From positions 1 through 43,250 of the forward strand of contig JAGVAP010000126.1 of assembly GCA_020060215.1 (NCBI GenBank): a stretch of DNA of 43,250 nt, written 5' to 3'. A program made the position numbers and the translations under genes. Positions within the stretch are counted from its first letter, which is position 1. Every line of letters begins with the position of its first letter. Below, piece by piece: positions 7,828-15,067 of this stretch. This DNA comes from Deltaproteobacteria bacterium. Its GTDB lineage: Bacteria > Desulfobacterota > DSM-4660 > Desulfatiglandales > HGW-15. The notes below the pieces were generated by a model. It ran no database searches. It was not told the DNA's origin and saw nothing but the letters and a program-made list of their open reading frames with translations.

Positions 7828-8661
7828 ATGAGCTTCAAAGAGAACCTGAAGGCGAAGATCCATCTCGACAGGCTCCTGCAGAGGGCGGTTTCGTCGATCA
7901 AGGAGCCCCCCGGAACGAGATGGCTTGACAAGGACATCACCAGGGAGATCCTGGATCGGACCGATTTCCAGTATAGAAGGGCGGGCAACCTGGACCTCTA
8001 CGTACGCCCTCCGGAAGATGAGGTGACGGAGGTCGTTGTGCTGGACAATGAGCTCCCCATCTACCACACCACCGTGGACGACGTGACCCTGCGCAAGAGC
8101 CCCCATTGGCAGGAGGTGTTCAGCATCAAGAACATCCGGAAGATCATGAACGACCAGGATGTCATGGTGAGCAAGGGAAGGGAGTCGCTCAAGAGATTGT
8201 ACGAGAACGCAATGCTACAACTGGATCTTGCGTTCACACGGGGCGACCTTGAGGACCTGGCCCAAGAGGGGAGGCGGGGTCTCGATCAGGGCTCGGCGGA
8301 GGAGGTTCGAGAGACGTTGAACCTCTTTTTCGAACTGCTTGGTCTTGAACAGCTTTACTTGGATGTGCTTGAGCCTGACCTGCGGTTCTTCGGGCGGCCT
8401 GCAGACGGAGATGCATCGGCCCCCTTCGATCATCTCCTGATCTTCAACGCGGCAACCCTCTCCCTAGGATTGAAGAAGAGCCCCTTTGACCCGGCCGATG
8501 AGCTGGATCGCGCATGGGCCCTCCGCTATGCCGAAGGATTGGAGTTCGCGGATGTCCGGGGGGCGGACGTCTTCCATTCCCTGGCTGAACTGGTGCTGGA
8601 GCAGGATCGGTATCTCCCGCGCGGTGCCCGCGAGTTGCTGAACGAACTTCCGGCCCACTGA
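7828..8661 (+). CDS. Conserved-looking hypothetical protein, 277 aa
   Basis: I do not recognise this family. The protein is soluble and acidic, with no signal peptide or membrane helix. The N-terminal third (to ~110) is mixed charge with a short beta-rich stretch (LDLYVRPPEDEVTEVVVLDNE). The middle (~110-190) is strongly helical (SLKRLYENAMLQLDLAFTRG; EVRETLNLFFELLGLEQLYL). The C-terminal part is Asp/Glu-rich. No catalytic motif or Cys pair stands out. The ATG at 7828 follows GGAGGAGA. It lies 183 bp after the acyl-CoA synthetase and ahead of a 600-bp gap, so it is probably transcribed alone or as the tail of the preceding unit. Confidence 0.7.
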   Translation: MSFKENLKAKIHLDRLLQRAVSSIKEPPGTRWLDKDITREILDRTDFQYRRAGNLDLYVRPPEDEVTEVVVLDNELPIYHTTVDDVTLRKSPHWQEVFSIKNIRKIMNDQDVMVSKGRESLKRLYENAMLQLDLAFTRGDLEDLAQEGRRGLDQGSAEEVRETLNLFFELLGLEQLYLDVLEPDLRFFGRPADGDASAPFDHLLIFNAATLSLGLKKSPFDPADELDRAWALRYAEGLEFADVRGADVFHSLAELVLEQDRYLPRGARELLNELPAH

Positions 8662-9259
8662 AAGCCCGCTGCCCGGGAGGCCCGACCCCGGAGAGGGTGC
8701 CCCTGTGGCCCGGGCAGGGATCTCGACCGAATTTCCCCCTCTTTCCCACGGAGCGCCGAAGAACCATTCGAAAAGGGGGAAGTGTAGCAATCCCGTTACC
8801 TTGAGACCCCTTTTCCCCCTCCGGCGCCACCCCGGTTCTTGACTTACCCCGGAAGCCGCTTTATGCAATGACCAGGGACCGTTTTTCTCGGTCGTCCACT
8901 GCAACCGCTAAGCGCCTCATCCAAGCGCATCGCGCCATGCGCTGATCCTGGGCATCACGATCTTCTCGGAGAGAAGGATTTATGAGAGGCCCAATCTCAT
9001 GGAAGCGGCGCATCCCCTTCCTTCGCGCTCCGCCCCTGGCCGGGTTTCGCTGGAGTGCGGTCCACGGCAGCCGATCGCCTCCTCAAACCTTGAATTGCGC
9101 CACGAAGACACGCTTGCGCGCCGAAGCGCTACAGCGCGCAGGCACGAAGTCGCGGAAGAACTTTGTGTCCTGGTGCCTTGGTGGCAAGAGGTTGTACTGT
9201 CCGTCTGCGGGCAGTTGTTTCATCAGGAGTGAACGACTCTTGAGATCGGAGGTGATATC
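8662..9259. other. 600-bp gap without a gene
   Basis: I see no credible gene. Near the start, CTGCCCGGG (8669-8677) and CCCGGGCAG (8709-8717) form a 9-bp perfect inverted repeat with a 31-base spacer and no T-tract. TTGACT (8839-8844) and TATGCA (8862-8867), 17 bp apart, are a weak promoter candidate. An 87-bp dispersed repeat (9099-9185) lies near the end. GGAGGTGAT (9248-9256) is the strong ribosome-binding site of the next gene. Confidence 0.6.
9099..9185. repeat. Dispersed intergenic repeat with GCCACGAAG ends, copy 1
   Basis: The element opens with GCCACGAAGACA and closes with GGTGCCTTGGTGGC. The ends are near-perfect inverted repeats, with a GC-rich variable centre (cacgcttgcgcgccg...). 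A second copy at 38779-38877 has the same ends and a different centre. Both lie in gaps upstream of plus-strand genes. The design resembles a small non-coding palindromic element mobilised in trans; no transposase is present. Confidence 0.65.
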
Positions 9260-10363
9260 ATGCGTGTGACCCTAAGCGTCATCAAGGCGGATATCGGAAG
9301 CATCGGCGGCCATATCAAGCCGAGTCAGCGTTTATTGGACAGTGTCTCCGGGTTCGTCGAGAAAGAGCACCGTGGTGCGCTCCTCGACTACCGCTTGAGC
9401 TATACCGGAGACGATATTGCCATCCTTTGCACTCACAAGAAGGGCAAAGACAGCGAGGAGATACACAGGCTGGCCTGGGAGGCCTTCAGGGCGGGAACGG
9501 ATGTGGCCAAGGAGCAGGGACTCTACGGGGCCGGACAAGATCTCCTGAAGGATGCTTTCTCCGGCAATGTCAAGGGCATGGGCCCTGCAGTGGCCGAGCT
9601 CGAATTCGAGGAGCGGCCCAATGAGCCGTTTCTGTTCTTTGCCGCCGACAAGACCGACCCCGGCGCCTACAACCTCCCCCTCTATCTGGGTTTCGCAGAT
9701 CCCATGTACTGCGCAGGCCTGATCCTCTCGCCGGGGATGTTCAAGGGGTTCCGCTTCGATATCATGGATGTGGCCAACACCGAAGCGGACAAGGTGATCT
9801 CCCTGAATTCCCCGGACGAGATCTACGATATCGCGGCCCTCCTGAGAGATTCCGAACGATTCGTGGTCGAAGGGATCTTCTCCCGAGAGACGGGGGAACA
9901 GTCGGTGGCCGTAAGCACGACCCGTCTTCACAACATTGCCGGTAAATACACGGGCAAAGACGACCCGGTCATGCTGGTCCGCGTGCAGGGCTCCTTCCCC
10001 GCGACCGGAGAGGTGCTGGCCCCGTTCCATATCGGACACTACGTGGCGGGGTTCATGCGCGGGAGCCACAACGGTCCGTTCATGCCTGTGAGGATGAACA
10101 CCGCGGTCTCCTTTTTCGACGGCCCTCCTGTGGTCTCCTGCGCCGCCTATTGCGTGCACCAGGGAAAGCTGACGGAGCCTGCGGATGCATTCGACCACCC
10201 CTTCTGGGATTACATTCGCGACCGGGTCTCGGAAAAGGCGGTGGAGATCAGGCGCCAGGGGTTTTTCGGGAGCGCCATGCTGCCTTACAGCGAGCTGGAA
10301 TACGGGGGTATCGTCAAAAAACTCGACGATCTGGGAAAACGATTCCGGATGATCACGAAATGA
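9260..10363 (+). CDS. fbp: Fructose-1,6-bisphosphate aldolase/phosphatase (bifunctional, archaeal type)
   Basis: A 367-residue homologue of the FBPA/P enzyme, which condenses dihydroxyacetone phosphate and glyceraldehyde 3-phosphate and then dephosphorylates the product to fructose 6-phosphate. This makes gluconeogenesis effectively one-way. Visible landmarks are ADIGSIGGH at 10-18 (metal-binding Asp11 and His18), YGAGQDLLKDAFSGN at 89-103, the KYTGKDDPVM block with Tyr230 and Lys233 (which by family comparison match the aldolase Tyr and Schiff-base Lys), and PYSELEYGG with Tyr348 near the end. Length is typical. The start is fixed by GGAGGTGAT. The family is common in Archaea and in anaerobic or thermophilic bacteria, consistent with a cell that grows on acids. 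The next gene follows after 9 bp. Confidence 0.93.
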   Translation: MRVTLSVIKADIGSIGGHIKPSQRLLDSVSGFVEKEHRGALLDYRLSYTGDDIAILCTHKKGKDSEEIHRLAWEAFRAGTDVAKEQGLYGAGQDLLKDAFSGNVKGMGPAVAELEFEERPNEPFLFFAADKTDPGAYNLPLYLGFADPMYCAGLILSPGMFKGFRFDIMDVANTEADKVISLNSPDEIYDIAALLRDSERFVVEGIFSRETGEQSVAVSTTRLHNIAGKYTGKDDPVMLVRVQGSFPATGEVLAPFHIGHYVAGFMRGSHNGPFMPVRMNTAVSFFDGPPVVSCAAYCVHQGKLTEPADAFDHPFWDYIRDRVSEKAVEIRRQGFFGSAMLPYSELEYGGIVKKLDDLGKRFRMITK

Positions 10364-10372
10364 GGTCCGATC

Positions 10373-10900
10373 TTGGAACGACTCTTCTTCTCGGGATGGA
10401 GCAGCCTTTTCCGTATCGCGGTCGTCGGAGTGATGGCCTATGTCATCCTGATCGTCTTTTTGCGCGTGTCGGGCCGGCGCACCCTGTCGAAGATGAATGC
10501 CTTTGATTTTGTGGTGACCGTCGCCCTCGGCTCCACCCTCTCAACGGTCCTGCTCAACAGAGATGTGGCCCTGGCCGACGGTGCGCTGGCCTTTGCGCTG
10601 CTGGTCGGCCTGCAGTTTATCGTAACCTGGTCCAGCGTCCGGCTCCCCTGGGTACGAAGGGTGGTCACAGGGGAGCCGGCCCTGCTCTTTCATCGGGGGG
10701 CGTTTCTGCCAAATTCCATGCGGCGCGCGCGGGTGACCGAGGATGAGCTGAAGGCGGCGGTGCGCGGCGAGGGGATGGCCATGCTGGACGAGGTGGACGC
10801 CGTCGTGCTGGAGACCGACGGCTCTTTCAGCGTGGTCCGTCGGGGGGCCGATTCCGGGCCGTCGAGCCTTGCGGGGGTCGGGCCGCCCGGGCAGGCGTAG
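10373..10900 (+). CDS. YetF-like membrane protein (DUF421)
   Basis: A 175-residue protein with three N-terminal membrane helices (~12-32, ~45-62, ~68-88) and a cytoplasmic C-terminal domain (VTGEPALLFHRGAF, RARVTEDELKAAVR, DEVDAVVLETDGSFSVV). This layout and the RVSGRRTLSKMNAFDFVVTV segment are typical of the DUF421/YetF family, whose role is unknown. The start is a TTG at 10373 behind TGAGGT; the first internal ATG would remove most of the first membrane helix. It follows the aldolase/phosphatase gene after 9 bp, so the two are probably co-transcribed. Confidence 0.85.
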   Translation: MERLFFSGWSSLFRIAVVGVMAYVILIVFLRVSGRRTLSKMNAFDFVVTVALGSTLSTVLLNRDVALADGALAFALLVGLQFIVTWSSVRLPWVRRVVTGEPALLFHRGAFLPNSMRRARVTEDELKAAVRGEGMAMLDEVDAVVLETDGSFSVVRRGADSGPSSLAGVGPPGQA

Positions 10901-11004
10901 TCGGCATCCGAAAATCCGTTTCCGATGTTCAGGGTTCAGCGCTGCCTCTTGCCGCTGAGGAGGCCAGTTTGATTGAATAAGGTAACAGTTTGCGTTGTTC
11001 TCTT

Positions 11005-11076
11005 CTGTAGGAGCAAGCTCCTGCTTGCGATCTTCTCGGAGCCGGGTGAATCGCAAAAAGGAGCTTGCTCCTACAG
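11005..11076. repeat. REP-like inverted pair (REPIN-type element)
   Basis: CTGTAGGAGCAAGCTCCT at 11005-11022 is mirrored by AGGAGCTTGCTCCTACAG at 11059-11076, an 18-bp inverted repeat with one mismatch. Each arm itself contains the self-complementary AGGAGCAAGCTCCT core. Inside, TTGCGA and TCGCAA extend the symmetry. This is the organisation of two REP sequences in opposite orientation. It fills the gap between the DUF421 and DUF2267 genes. Confidence 0.85.
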
Positions 11077-11175
11077 CCCTGAACGCGAAACGCTGTGCAC
11101 CCGGCCTTCTTGAATCCGCCTCCTTCGTAATTAGGTTTATCCCCATAGGAAGACCAATGTGGAGGACCGAGGTCT

Positions 11176-11583
11176 ATGCGTTATTCGGAGTTTGTCGACA
11201 AGGTCGGGGAGAAGACCGGGCTGGACTCGCGTGATGAGGTCGTTCAAACCATCGAGGCCGTCCTGGAGACCCTGGGGGAACGCCTCACGAGAGACGAACA
11301 GGATCACCTGGCGGCGCAGCTTCCGAACGAGCTCAAGGATGTGGTGCGCAAGAGGTATGGGGCGGATCGTTTCATGCTGGAGGATTTCTATAACCGGGTG
11401 CGTGCCCGAGCCGACATGGGATACCCGGATGCAGTGAAGAGGAGCCGGGCCGTCCTGGAAGTCGTGCAGCTCGCGGTATCCCCCGGGGAGATGGAGGACA
11501 TCCTCGCCGAGCTTCCGGAAGAGTACCTGGAGGTGTTCGGCAGGAAAGAACCGGGGCCGCTGTCTCCTTCGGCGGTCGAGTAG
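11176..11583 (+). CDS. DUF2267 family protein
   Basis: A 135-residue, entirely helical, acidic protein. It opens with YSEFVDKVGEKTGLDSRDE and contains LETLGERLTRDEQDHLAAQL and a second similar helical repeat (EVVQLAVSPGEMEDILAELP). This repeat pattern and length are those of the DUF2267 family, whose function is not established. The ATG follows GAGGACCGAGG. The next gene, a TRIC-type channel, starts 14 bp after the stop. No signal peptide or membrane segment. Confidence 0.82.
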   Translation: MRYSEFVDKVGEKTGLDSRDEVVQTIEAVLETLGERLTRDEQDHLAAQLPNELKDVVRKRYGADRFMLEDFYNRVRARADMGYPDAVKRSRAVLEVVQLAVSPGEMEDILAELPEEYLEVFGRKEPGPLSPSAVE

Positions 11584-11596
11584 TCCGTCTCCGGTC

Positions 11597-12250
11597 GTGG
11601 CCATCGGCTTCATCGACGCCGTCCATGTGCTGGATCTCTTCGGCACCGCCGTCTTCGCGATCAGCGGCGCTCTTGCCGCGGGCAGAAAGCGGATGGATAT
11701 CTTCGGAGTGGTGGTGCTGGGCTGCGTCACGGCACTGGGGGGAGGGACCCTGCGGGACGTGGTCCTCGGAAACCACCCGGTCTTCTGGGTCTCGGACCCA
11801 TGGTACCTCGGAGTGGCCGTGATCGCGGCGATCGGCACCTTCATCCTGGCGCGCCGGTGGAGGCTGCCGGGTCAGCTGCTCCTGTATGCGGACGCGCTCG
11901 GGCTGGCGGTCTTCACCGTGATCGGCTTCGGCACAGGCTTTGAGGTTACCCGTTCGTACATCATCGGGATCGTCACCGGCGTCATGACCGGGGTGGTCGG
12001 CGGAATGGTACGAGACGTCCTGTCCGGAGAGATTCCTCTGATCCTCCGGCGGGAGATCTATGCATCGGCCGCTCTGTGCGGGGCCGGTCTGTTCGCGCTC
12101 CTTCACTACCTTCGTCTTCCCCCCTTGTCGATCGTGTGTACGGCGGCCCTGACCACCCTGGCGATCCGGGTAGCGGCGCTGCACTGGAAGCTGTCGCTGC
12201 CGCTCTTCTGGCTGCCGTCCGTCCACAGGACCCGGAAAGACGAGCCGTAG
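11597..12250 (+). CDS. Trimeric intracellular cation channel (TRIC/UPF0126) family protein
   Basis: A 217-residue polytopic membrane protein with about seven helices. It has the two inverted GG-x-x-x-R-D motifs of the bacterial TRIC family: ALGGGTLRDVVLG at ~43-55 and VVGGMVRDVLSG at ~132-143. Characterised relatives form homotrimeric potassium-permeable channels; the in vivo role in bacteria is unclear. The start is a GTG at 11597. It sits 14 bp after the DUF2267 gene, so the two are probably one transcript. Confidence 0.88.
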   Translation: MAIGFIDAVHVLDLFGTAVFAISGALAAGRKRMDIFGVVVLGCVTALGGGTLRDVVLGNHPVFWVSDPWYLGVAVIAAIGTFILARRWRLPGQLLLYADALGLAVFTVIGFGTGFEVTRSYIIGIVTGVMTGVVGGMVRDVLSGEIPLILRREIYASAALCGAGLFALLHYLRLPPLSIVCTAALTTLAIRVAALHWKLSLPLFWLPSVHRTRKDEP

Positions 12251-12300
12251 GTGGGAAAGAACTGAACCGCCAGGGCAAAAGGCGCTAAATGAAGGAATAA

Positions 12301-12320
12301 ACCACTGGCATGCCAGTGGT
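12301..12320. promoter_or_regulatory. Perfect 20-bp palindrome
   Basis: ACCACTGGCATGCCAGTGGT is fully self-complementary with no spacer, which favours a dimeric protein binding site over an RNA hairpin. ACTGGTGGTATGGG about 85 bp downstream (12403-12416) echoes part of it. It lies 140 bp before the metallo-beta-lactamase-fold gene start. Binding protein unknown. Confidence 0.45.
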
Positions 12321-12368
12321 ATGAACGACTGATCTCCGTGAAAGAGGGACAAGGTAGTCGGTACGAGA

Positions 12369-12385
12369 CCCCCCTTCCAGGGGGG
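12369..12385. terminator. GC hairpin without T-tract
   Basis: CCCCCCT and AGGGGGG form a perfect 7-bp stem with a 3-base loop between the TRIC gene and the metallo-beta-lactamase-fold gene. There is no following run of T, so it is either a weak terminator or a leader structure. Confidence 0.35.
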
Positions 12386-12459
12386 CTCATCAAACCACCC
12401 GTTTACTGGTGGTATGGGTTCCTTTATCCTGTCCAGAAACTGCATACAAGGAGGTGTCC

Positions 12460-13059
12460 GTGATCATCAGGCAGTTGCGGCTAGGGACCATGGATGTGTT
12501 TACCTACATCGTGGGTTGTGGATCGACCGGGGAGGCGGTCGTCATCGACCCGGCCGGCGAGGTGGATCGCATCGCGGAGGAGGCCGGGAGGGAGGGACTG
12601 CGGATCCGGTACATCTTCAACACCCACGGCCACTGGGATCACACCGCCGGCAATGACCGGTTGAAGAAGCTGACCGGCGCGTCCGTTGTGAGGCACAGAC
12701 TGGATGCCGGCGCGGACGTCGACATCCCGCTGCAGGACGAGAAGGAGTTCCGGGTGGGGGAGATCGTCTTCACGGTCTACCACACCCCGGGCCATACCCC
12801 GGGAGGGGTCTGCCTGTACGCGAACGGACACCTGTTCACCGGCGACACGCTCTTCGTAGGCGACAGCGGGCGCACGGATCTGCCGGGCGGCCACCGGCCG
12901 ACCCTGGGCGCATCCATCCGGCGTCTCATGGAACTGCCGGACGAGACGATCGTGTGGCCCGGTCATCACTACGGCCCGACCCCACATTCCACCATCGGGT
13001 GGGAGAAGCGCCACAACGTCAACGCCCGGGAATACGGTTACTTCGTGGCGGATCCTTGA
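12460..13059 (+). CDS. Metallo-beta-lactamase-fold hydrolase, glyoxalase II/persulfide dioxygenase-like
   Basis: A 199-residue cytoplasmic hydrolase with the complete metal site of the fold: T-H-G-H-W-D-H (His56, His58, Asp60, His61), HTPGHTPGG, the Asp in GDTLFVGDSGRTD, and the final His in PGHHYGPT. Size and GDTLF/SGRTD motifs resemble glyoxalase II-type thioester hydrolases and persulfide dioxygenases; the substrate cannot be decided. The GTG at 12460 follows a perfect AAGGAGG and was chosen over a longer in-frame opening at 12409. It is transcribed alone, behind a palindrome-rich 209-bp gap. Confidence 0.88.
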   Translation: MIIRQLRLGTMDVFTYIVGCGSTGEAVVIDPAGEVDRIAEEAGREGLRIRYIFNTHGHWDHTAGNDRLKKLTGASVVRHRLDAGADVDIPLQDEKEFRVGEIVFTVYHTPGHTPGGVCLYANGHLFTGDTLFVGDSGRTDLPGGHRPTLGASIRRLMELPDETIVWPGHHYGPTPHSTIGWEKRHNVNAREYGYFVADP

Positions 13060-13129
13060 ACCCGGACCCACCCGTACCCGCCCCTTAGCGGCGCACGCGC
13101 TGTGGGCACGGGGCGGTCTTTTGCGAAAA

Positions 13130-13380
13130 GGCCACCCCGTGTCCGACCCGGTGGGCCTTCAAGGGGGGGAAGTAGCTCCACACGCGCTCCATATCGCCTC
13201 TCATCTGCGATCGATCGCGGCGGATGTGACCGCCGGTCATGAGGTTCTCCTCCACCGTCAGATCCGTGAAGACCCGTCTCCCCTCCGGGACCAGGGAAAT
13301 TCCCCTTCGGACGATCTCGTCGGGGTCCCTCCGGCCGATGGATTCGCCGAGGAATTCGAGGGGGCGCTGAAGAGACGAGC
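13130..13380 (-). pseudogene. Fragment of a branched-chain amino-acid ABC transporter ATPase (livF-like)
   Basis: The minus strand reads DPDEIVRRGISLVPEGRRVF and then TDLTVEENLMTGGHIRRDR, which are the Q-loop-proximal and helical-domain signatures of LivF-type ATPases. The fragment runs about 80 residues, to YFPPLKAHRV. The Walker A motif before it and the LSGGEQQ signature and Walker B after it are absent; both flanks are unrelated sequence. It cannot make a functional ATPase. No other liv gene is in the window. The remains occupy the gap between two intact plus-strand genes. Confidence 0.75.
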
Positions 13381-13381
13381 C

Positions 13382-13411
13382 TTGACAATGACTTCGGCTT
13401 TGCCCTAAAAA
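13382..13411 (+). promoter_or_regulatory. Promoter of the acyl-CoA dehydrogenase gene
   Basis: A perfect TTGACA (13382-13387) and TAAAAA (13406-13411) are 18 bp apart. An operator-like site follows directly at 13412. The gene starts 69 bp downstream of the -10 box. The downstream site implies that a repressor would block transcription start. Confidence 0.55.
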
Positions 13412-13427
13412 TACCAATCGGTTAGTA
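13412..13427. promoter_or_regulatory. TetR-type operator candidate over the transcription start
   Basis: TACCAATCGGTTAGTA is an imperfect 16-bp palindrome (6 of 8 base pairs). It abuts the -10 box of the acyl-CoA dehydrogenase promoter. It resembles the CCGAC/GTCGG palindrome before the mutase operon at 29521, and both resemble sites of TetR-family regulators of acyl-CoA metabolism. The assignment is by resemblance only. Confidence 0.4.
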
Positions 13428-13479
13428 TCATTCGCTGCGTGAGCACTCTTCACTCAAGATCCCGAAGGGAGGTTCGGAT

Positions 13480-14628
13480 ATGGATTTTCAGCTGACCAAG
13501 GAACAGAAGGACATCCGGCAGGCTGCGAGGGATTTTGCGGAAAAGGAGATCCGGGGGATCGCGCATGAATACGACCAGAAAGAGGAGTTTCCCAGGGATC
13601 TGTGGAAGAAGGCCTGCGGTCTGGGGTTCGTGGGCGTCTACCTGGACGAGGCCTATGAGGGGCCGGGCTTGGGGTATTTGGAGGCCGCCCTGGTCATGGA
13701 GGAGTTCTGGAGGGTGGACCCCGGATGCGGGTGTATCCTGCTCGCCGCGTTCGGCACGGAGCTGATCCAGAACTTCGGCACAGAGGAGCAGAAGAAGAGG
13801 TACATCCCTCCCGTACCCGGGGGGAGGGCGATCATGGGGGCGGCGATCACGGAGCCCGATGCCGGCAGCGATATCTTCGGCGTCGCCACCTCGGCCGTGA
13901 AGGAGGGCGACGGCTACGTGCTCAACGGCACCAAGATGTTCATCACCAATGGGAGCATTGCCGACTACCTTGCGGTCTACTGTCTGACCAACCCGGAGGC
14001 CAGCTCCCGATACGAGCGCTACTCTTTCTTCATCGTGGAAAAGGACCGGCCCGGGTTCCAGGCCAACAAACTCAAGGGGAAGCTGGGCATCCGGGCGTCG
14101 GACACGGCGGAGATCGTCCTGAGCAACGTGAAGGTCCCTGGGGAGAACCTCATCGGAGGGAAAGAGGGGAGCGGTTTTCCGCAGGTGATGGACCTCTTCA
14201 ATATCAACCGGGTGCTCGCGGCCTCCCAGGGGGTCGGCGTGGCCCAGGGCGCCCTCGACCAGGCGATCGCCCACGTGAAGAAGCGGCAGGCCTTCGGACA
14301 ACCCATCGGGAAGTTCCAGGCGATCCAGGTGAAGCTGGCGGAGATGGCGACCATGGTCGAGGCCTCCCGGCTCCTGACCTACCAGGCGGCCTGGCTCATC
14401 GACCAGGGGACCAAGGACCCCAGGCTGATTGCCATGGCCAAGTGGCTGGCGGGCGAGACGGGGGTCCGGGTGACGGACGACGCCCTGCAGCTGCACGGCG
14501 GATACGGCTATCTCAATGAATACCCCATCGAGCGTTTCTACCGCGACGCGAAGATCGTGGAGATCTACGAGGGCACCAAAGAGATGGAGAAGATGACGAT
14601 CGCCCACCGGCTGCTGGGGAACTTCTAA
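13480..14628 (+). CDS. Acyl-CoA dehydrogenase
   Basis: A 382-residue flavoenzyme that would oxidise an acyl-CoA to the 2-enoyl-CoA and pass electrons to ETF. The N-terminal helical domain starts at residue 1 (MDFQLTKEQKDIRQAARDFA). AAITEPDAGSD (~121-131) and the FITNGS segment (~154-159) are FAD-binding signatures. QAFGQPIGKFQAIQ (~270-283) and LQLHGGYGYLNEYPIERFYRD (split around 337-356) are the C-terminal signatures, and Glu364 in IYEGT is in the position of the catalytic base of short/medium-chain enzymes. The ATG follows GGGAGG. It has its own promoter and operator-like site. The stop codon overlaps the start of a transaldolase pseudogene by one base. No ETF genes are nearby. Confidence 0.94.
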   Translation: MDFQLTKEQKDIRQAARDFAEKEIRGIAHEYDQKEEFPRDLWKKACGLGFVGVYLDEAYEGPGLGYLEAALVMEEFWRVDPGCGCILLAAFGTELIQNFGTEEQKKRYIPPVPGGRAIMGAAITEPDAGSDIFGVATSAVKEGDGYVLNGTKMFITNGSIADYLAVYCLTNPEASSRYERYSFFIVEKDRPGFQANKLKGKLGIRASDTAEIVLSNVKVPGENLIGGKEGSGFPQVMDLFNINRVLAASQGVGVAQGALDQAIAHVKKRQAFGQPIGKFQAIQVKLAEMATMVEASRLLTYQAAWLIDQGTKDPRLIAMAKWLAGETGVRVTDDALQLHGGYGYLNEYPIERFYRDAKIVEIYEGTKEMEKMTIAHRLLGNF

Positions 14629-14925
14629 TGAGGCTCTACATCGATTCTGCGGAGATCTCCTCCCTGGGACCGCTGCTGAAAACGGGCGTGTTTCACGGGG
14701 TGACCACCAATCCGCTCATCCTGAAGCAGGCGGGGATCCCCATGAAGCAGATTCCCCGGCTGGCGGACCGGGTCTTTGCGCACGCCGGAGGACGTCGCGA
14801 GGCTGTCCGAGGAGAGGGTCCGCTGCATCACCGTCTCCCCGGCGGTGGCCGAGCGGTTCTTCCTGGAGCCCCTCACCCTGGAGGCCGCAGGTACGTTTGA
14901 AGCGGCCGCCAGGGCGCTCGAATGA
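14628..14925 (+). pseudogene. Internally deleted transaldolase (TalC/fructose-6-phosphate aldolase type)
   Basis: The first 49 codons read MRLYIDSAEISSLGPLLKTG and then VFHGVTTNPLILKQAG, the N-terminus of the small transaldolase family, including the T-T-N-P motif. After about residue 49 the frame changes, and the next frame reads TPEDVARLSEERVRCITVSP to FEAAARALE and a TGA at 14923, which looks like the C-terminus of the same family. The middle of the protein, roughly 110-120 residues including the Schiff-base Lys, is missing. A single internal deletion explains both the loss and the frame change. The ATG overlaps the stop of the acyl-CoA dehydrogenase, so the remnant is still translationally coupled. 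Confidence 0.8.
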
Positions 14926-14932
14926 ATCGAGA

Positions 14933-14960
14933 TTGAATCAAGATACGAAAAGGGTATACT
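14933..14960 (+). promoter_or_regulatory. Promoter candidate for the hybrid kinase
   Basis: TTGAAT (14933-14938) and TATACT (14955-14960) are 16 bp apart, with -10 matching at 5 of 6 positions. It starts just after the transaldolase remnant and lies about 107 bp before the kinase start. Confidence 0.45.
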
Positions 14961-15067
14961 GTACCAGCATTTTTTCTGTCCTTCCGATCCGATTGGTCCG
15001 GATCCGCAACGACTCACGTCGCCGCAGGTGAACCTTTCGCTTACGCATGATTGACCGGGAGCTTGGG

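Noticed and set aside
8982..9269. Plus-strand frame of 95 codons before the aldolase/phosphatase gene
   Set aside because: It covers the dispersed GCCACGAAG repeat and overlaps the ribosome-binding site and start of fbp.
10995..11234. 79-codon plus-strand frame
   Set aside because: Most of it is a translation of the REP-like inverted pair, and it overlaps the DUF2267 gene start.
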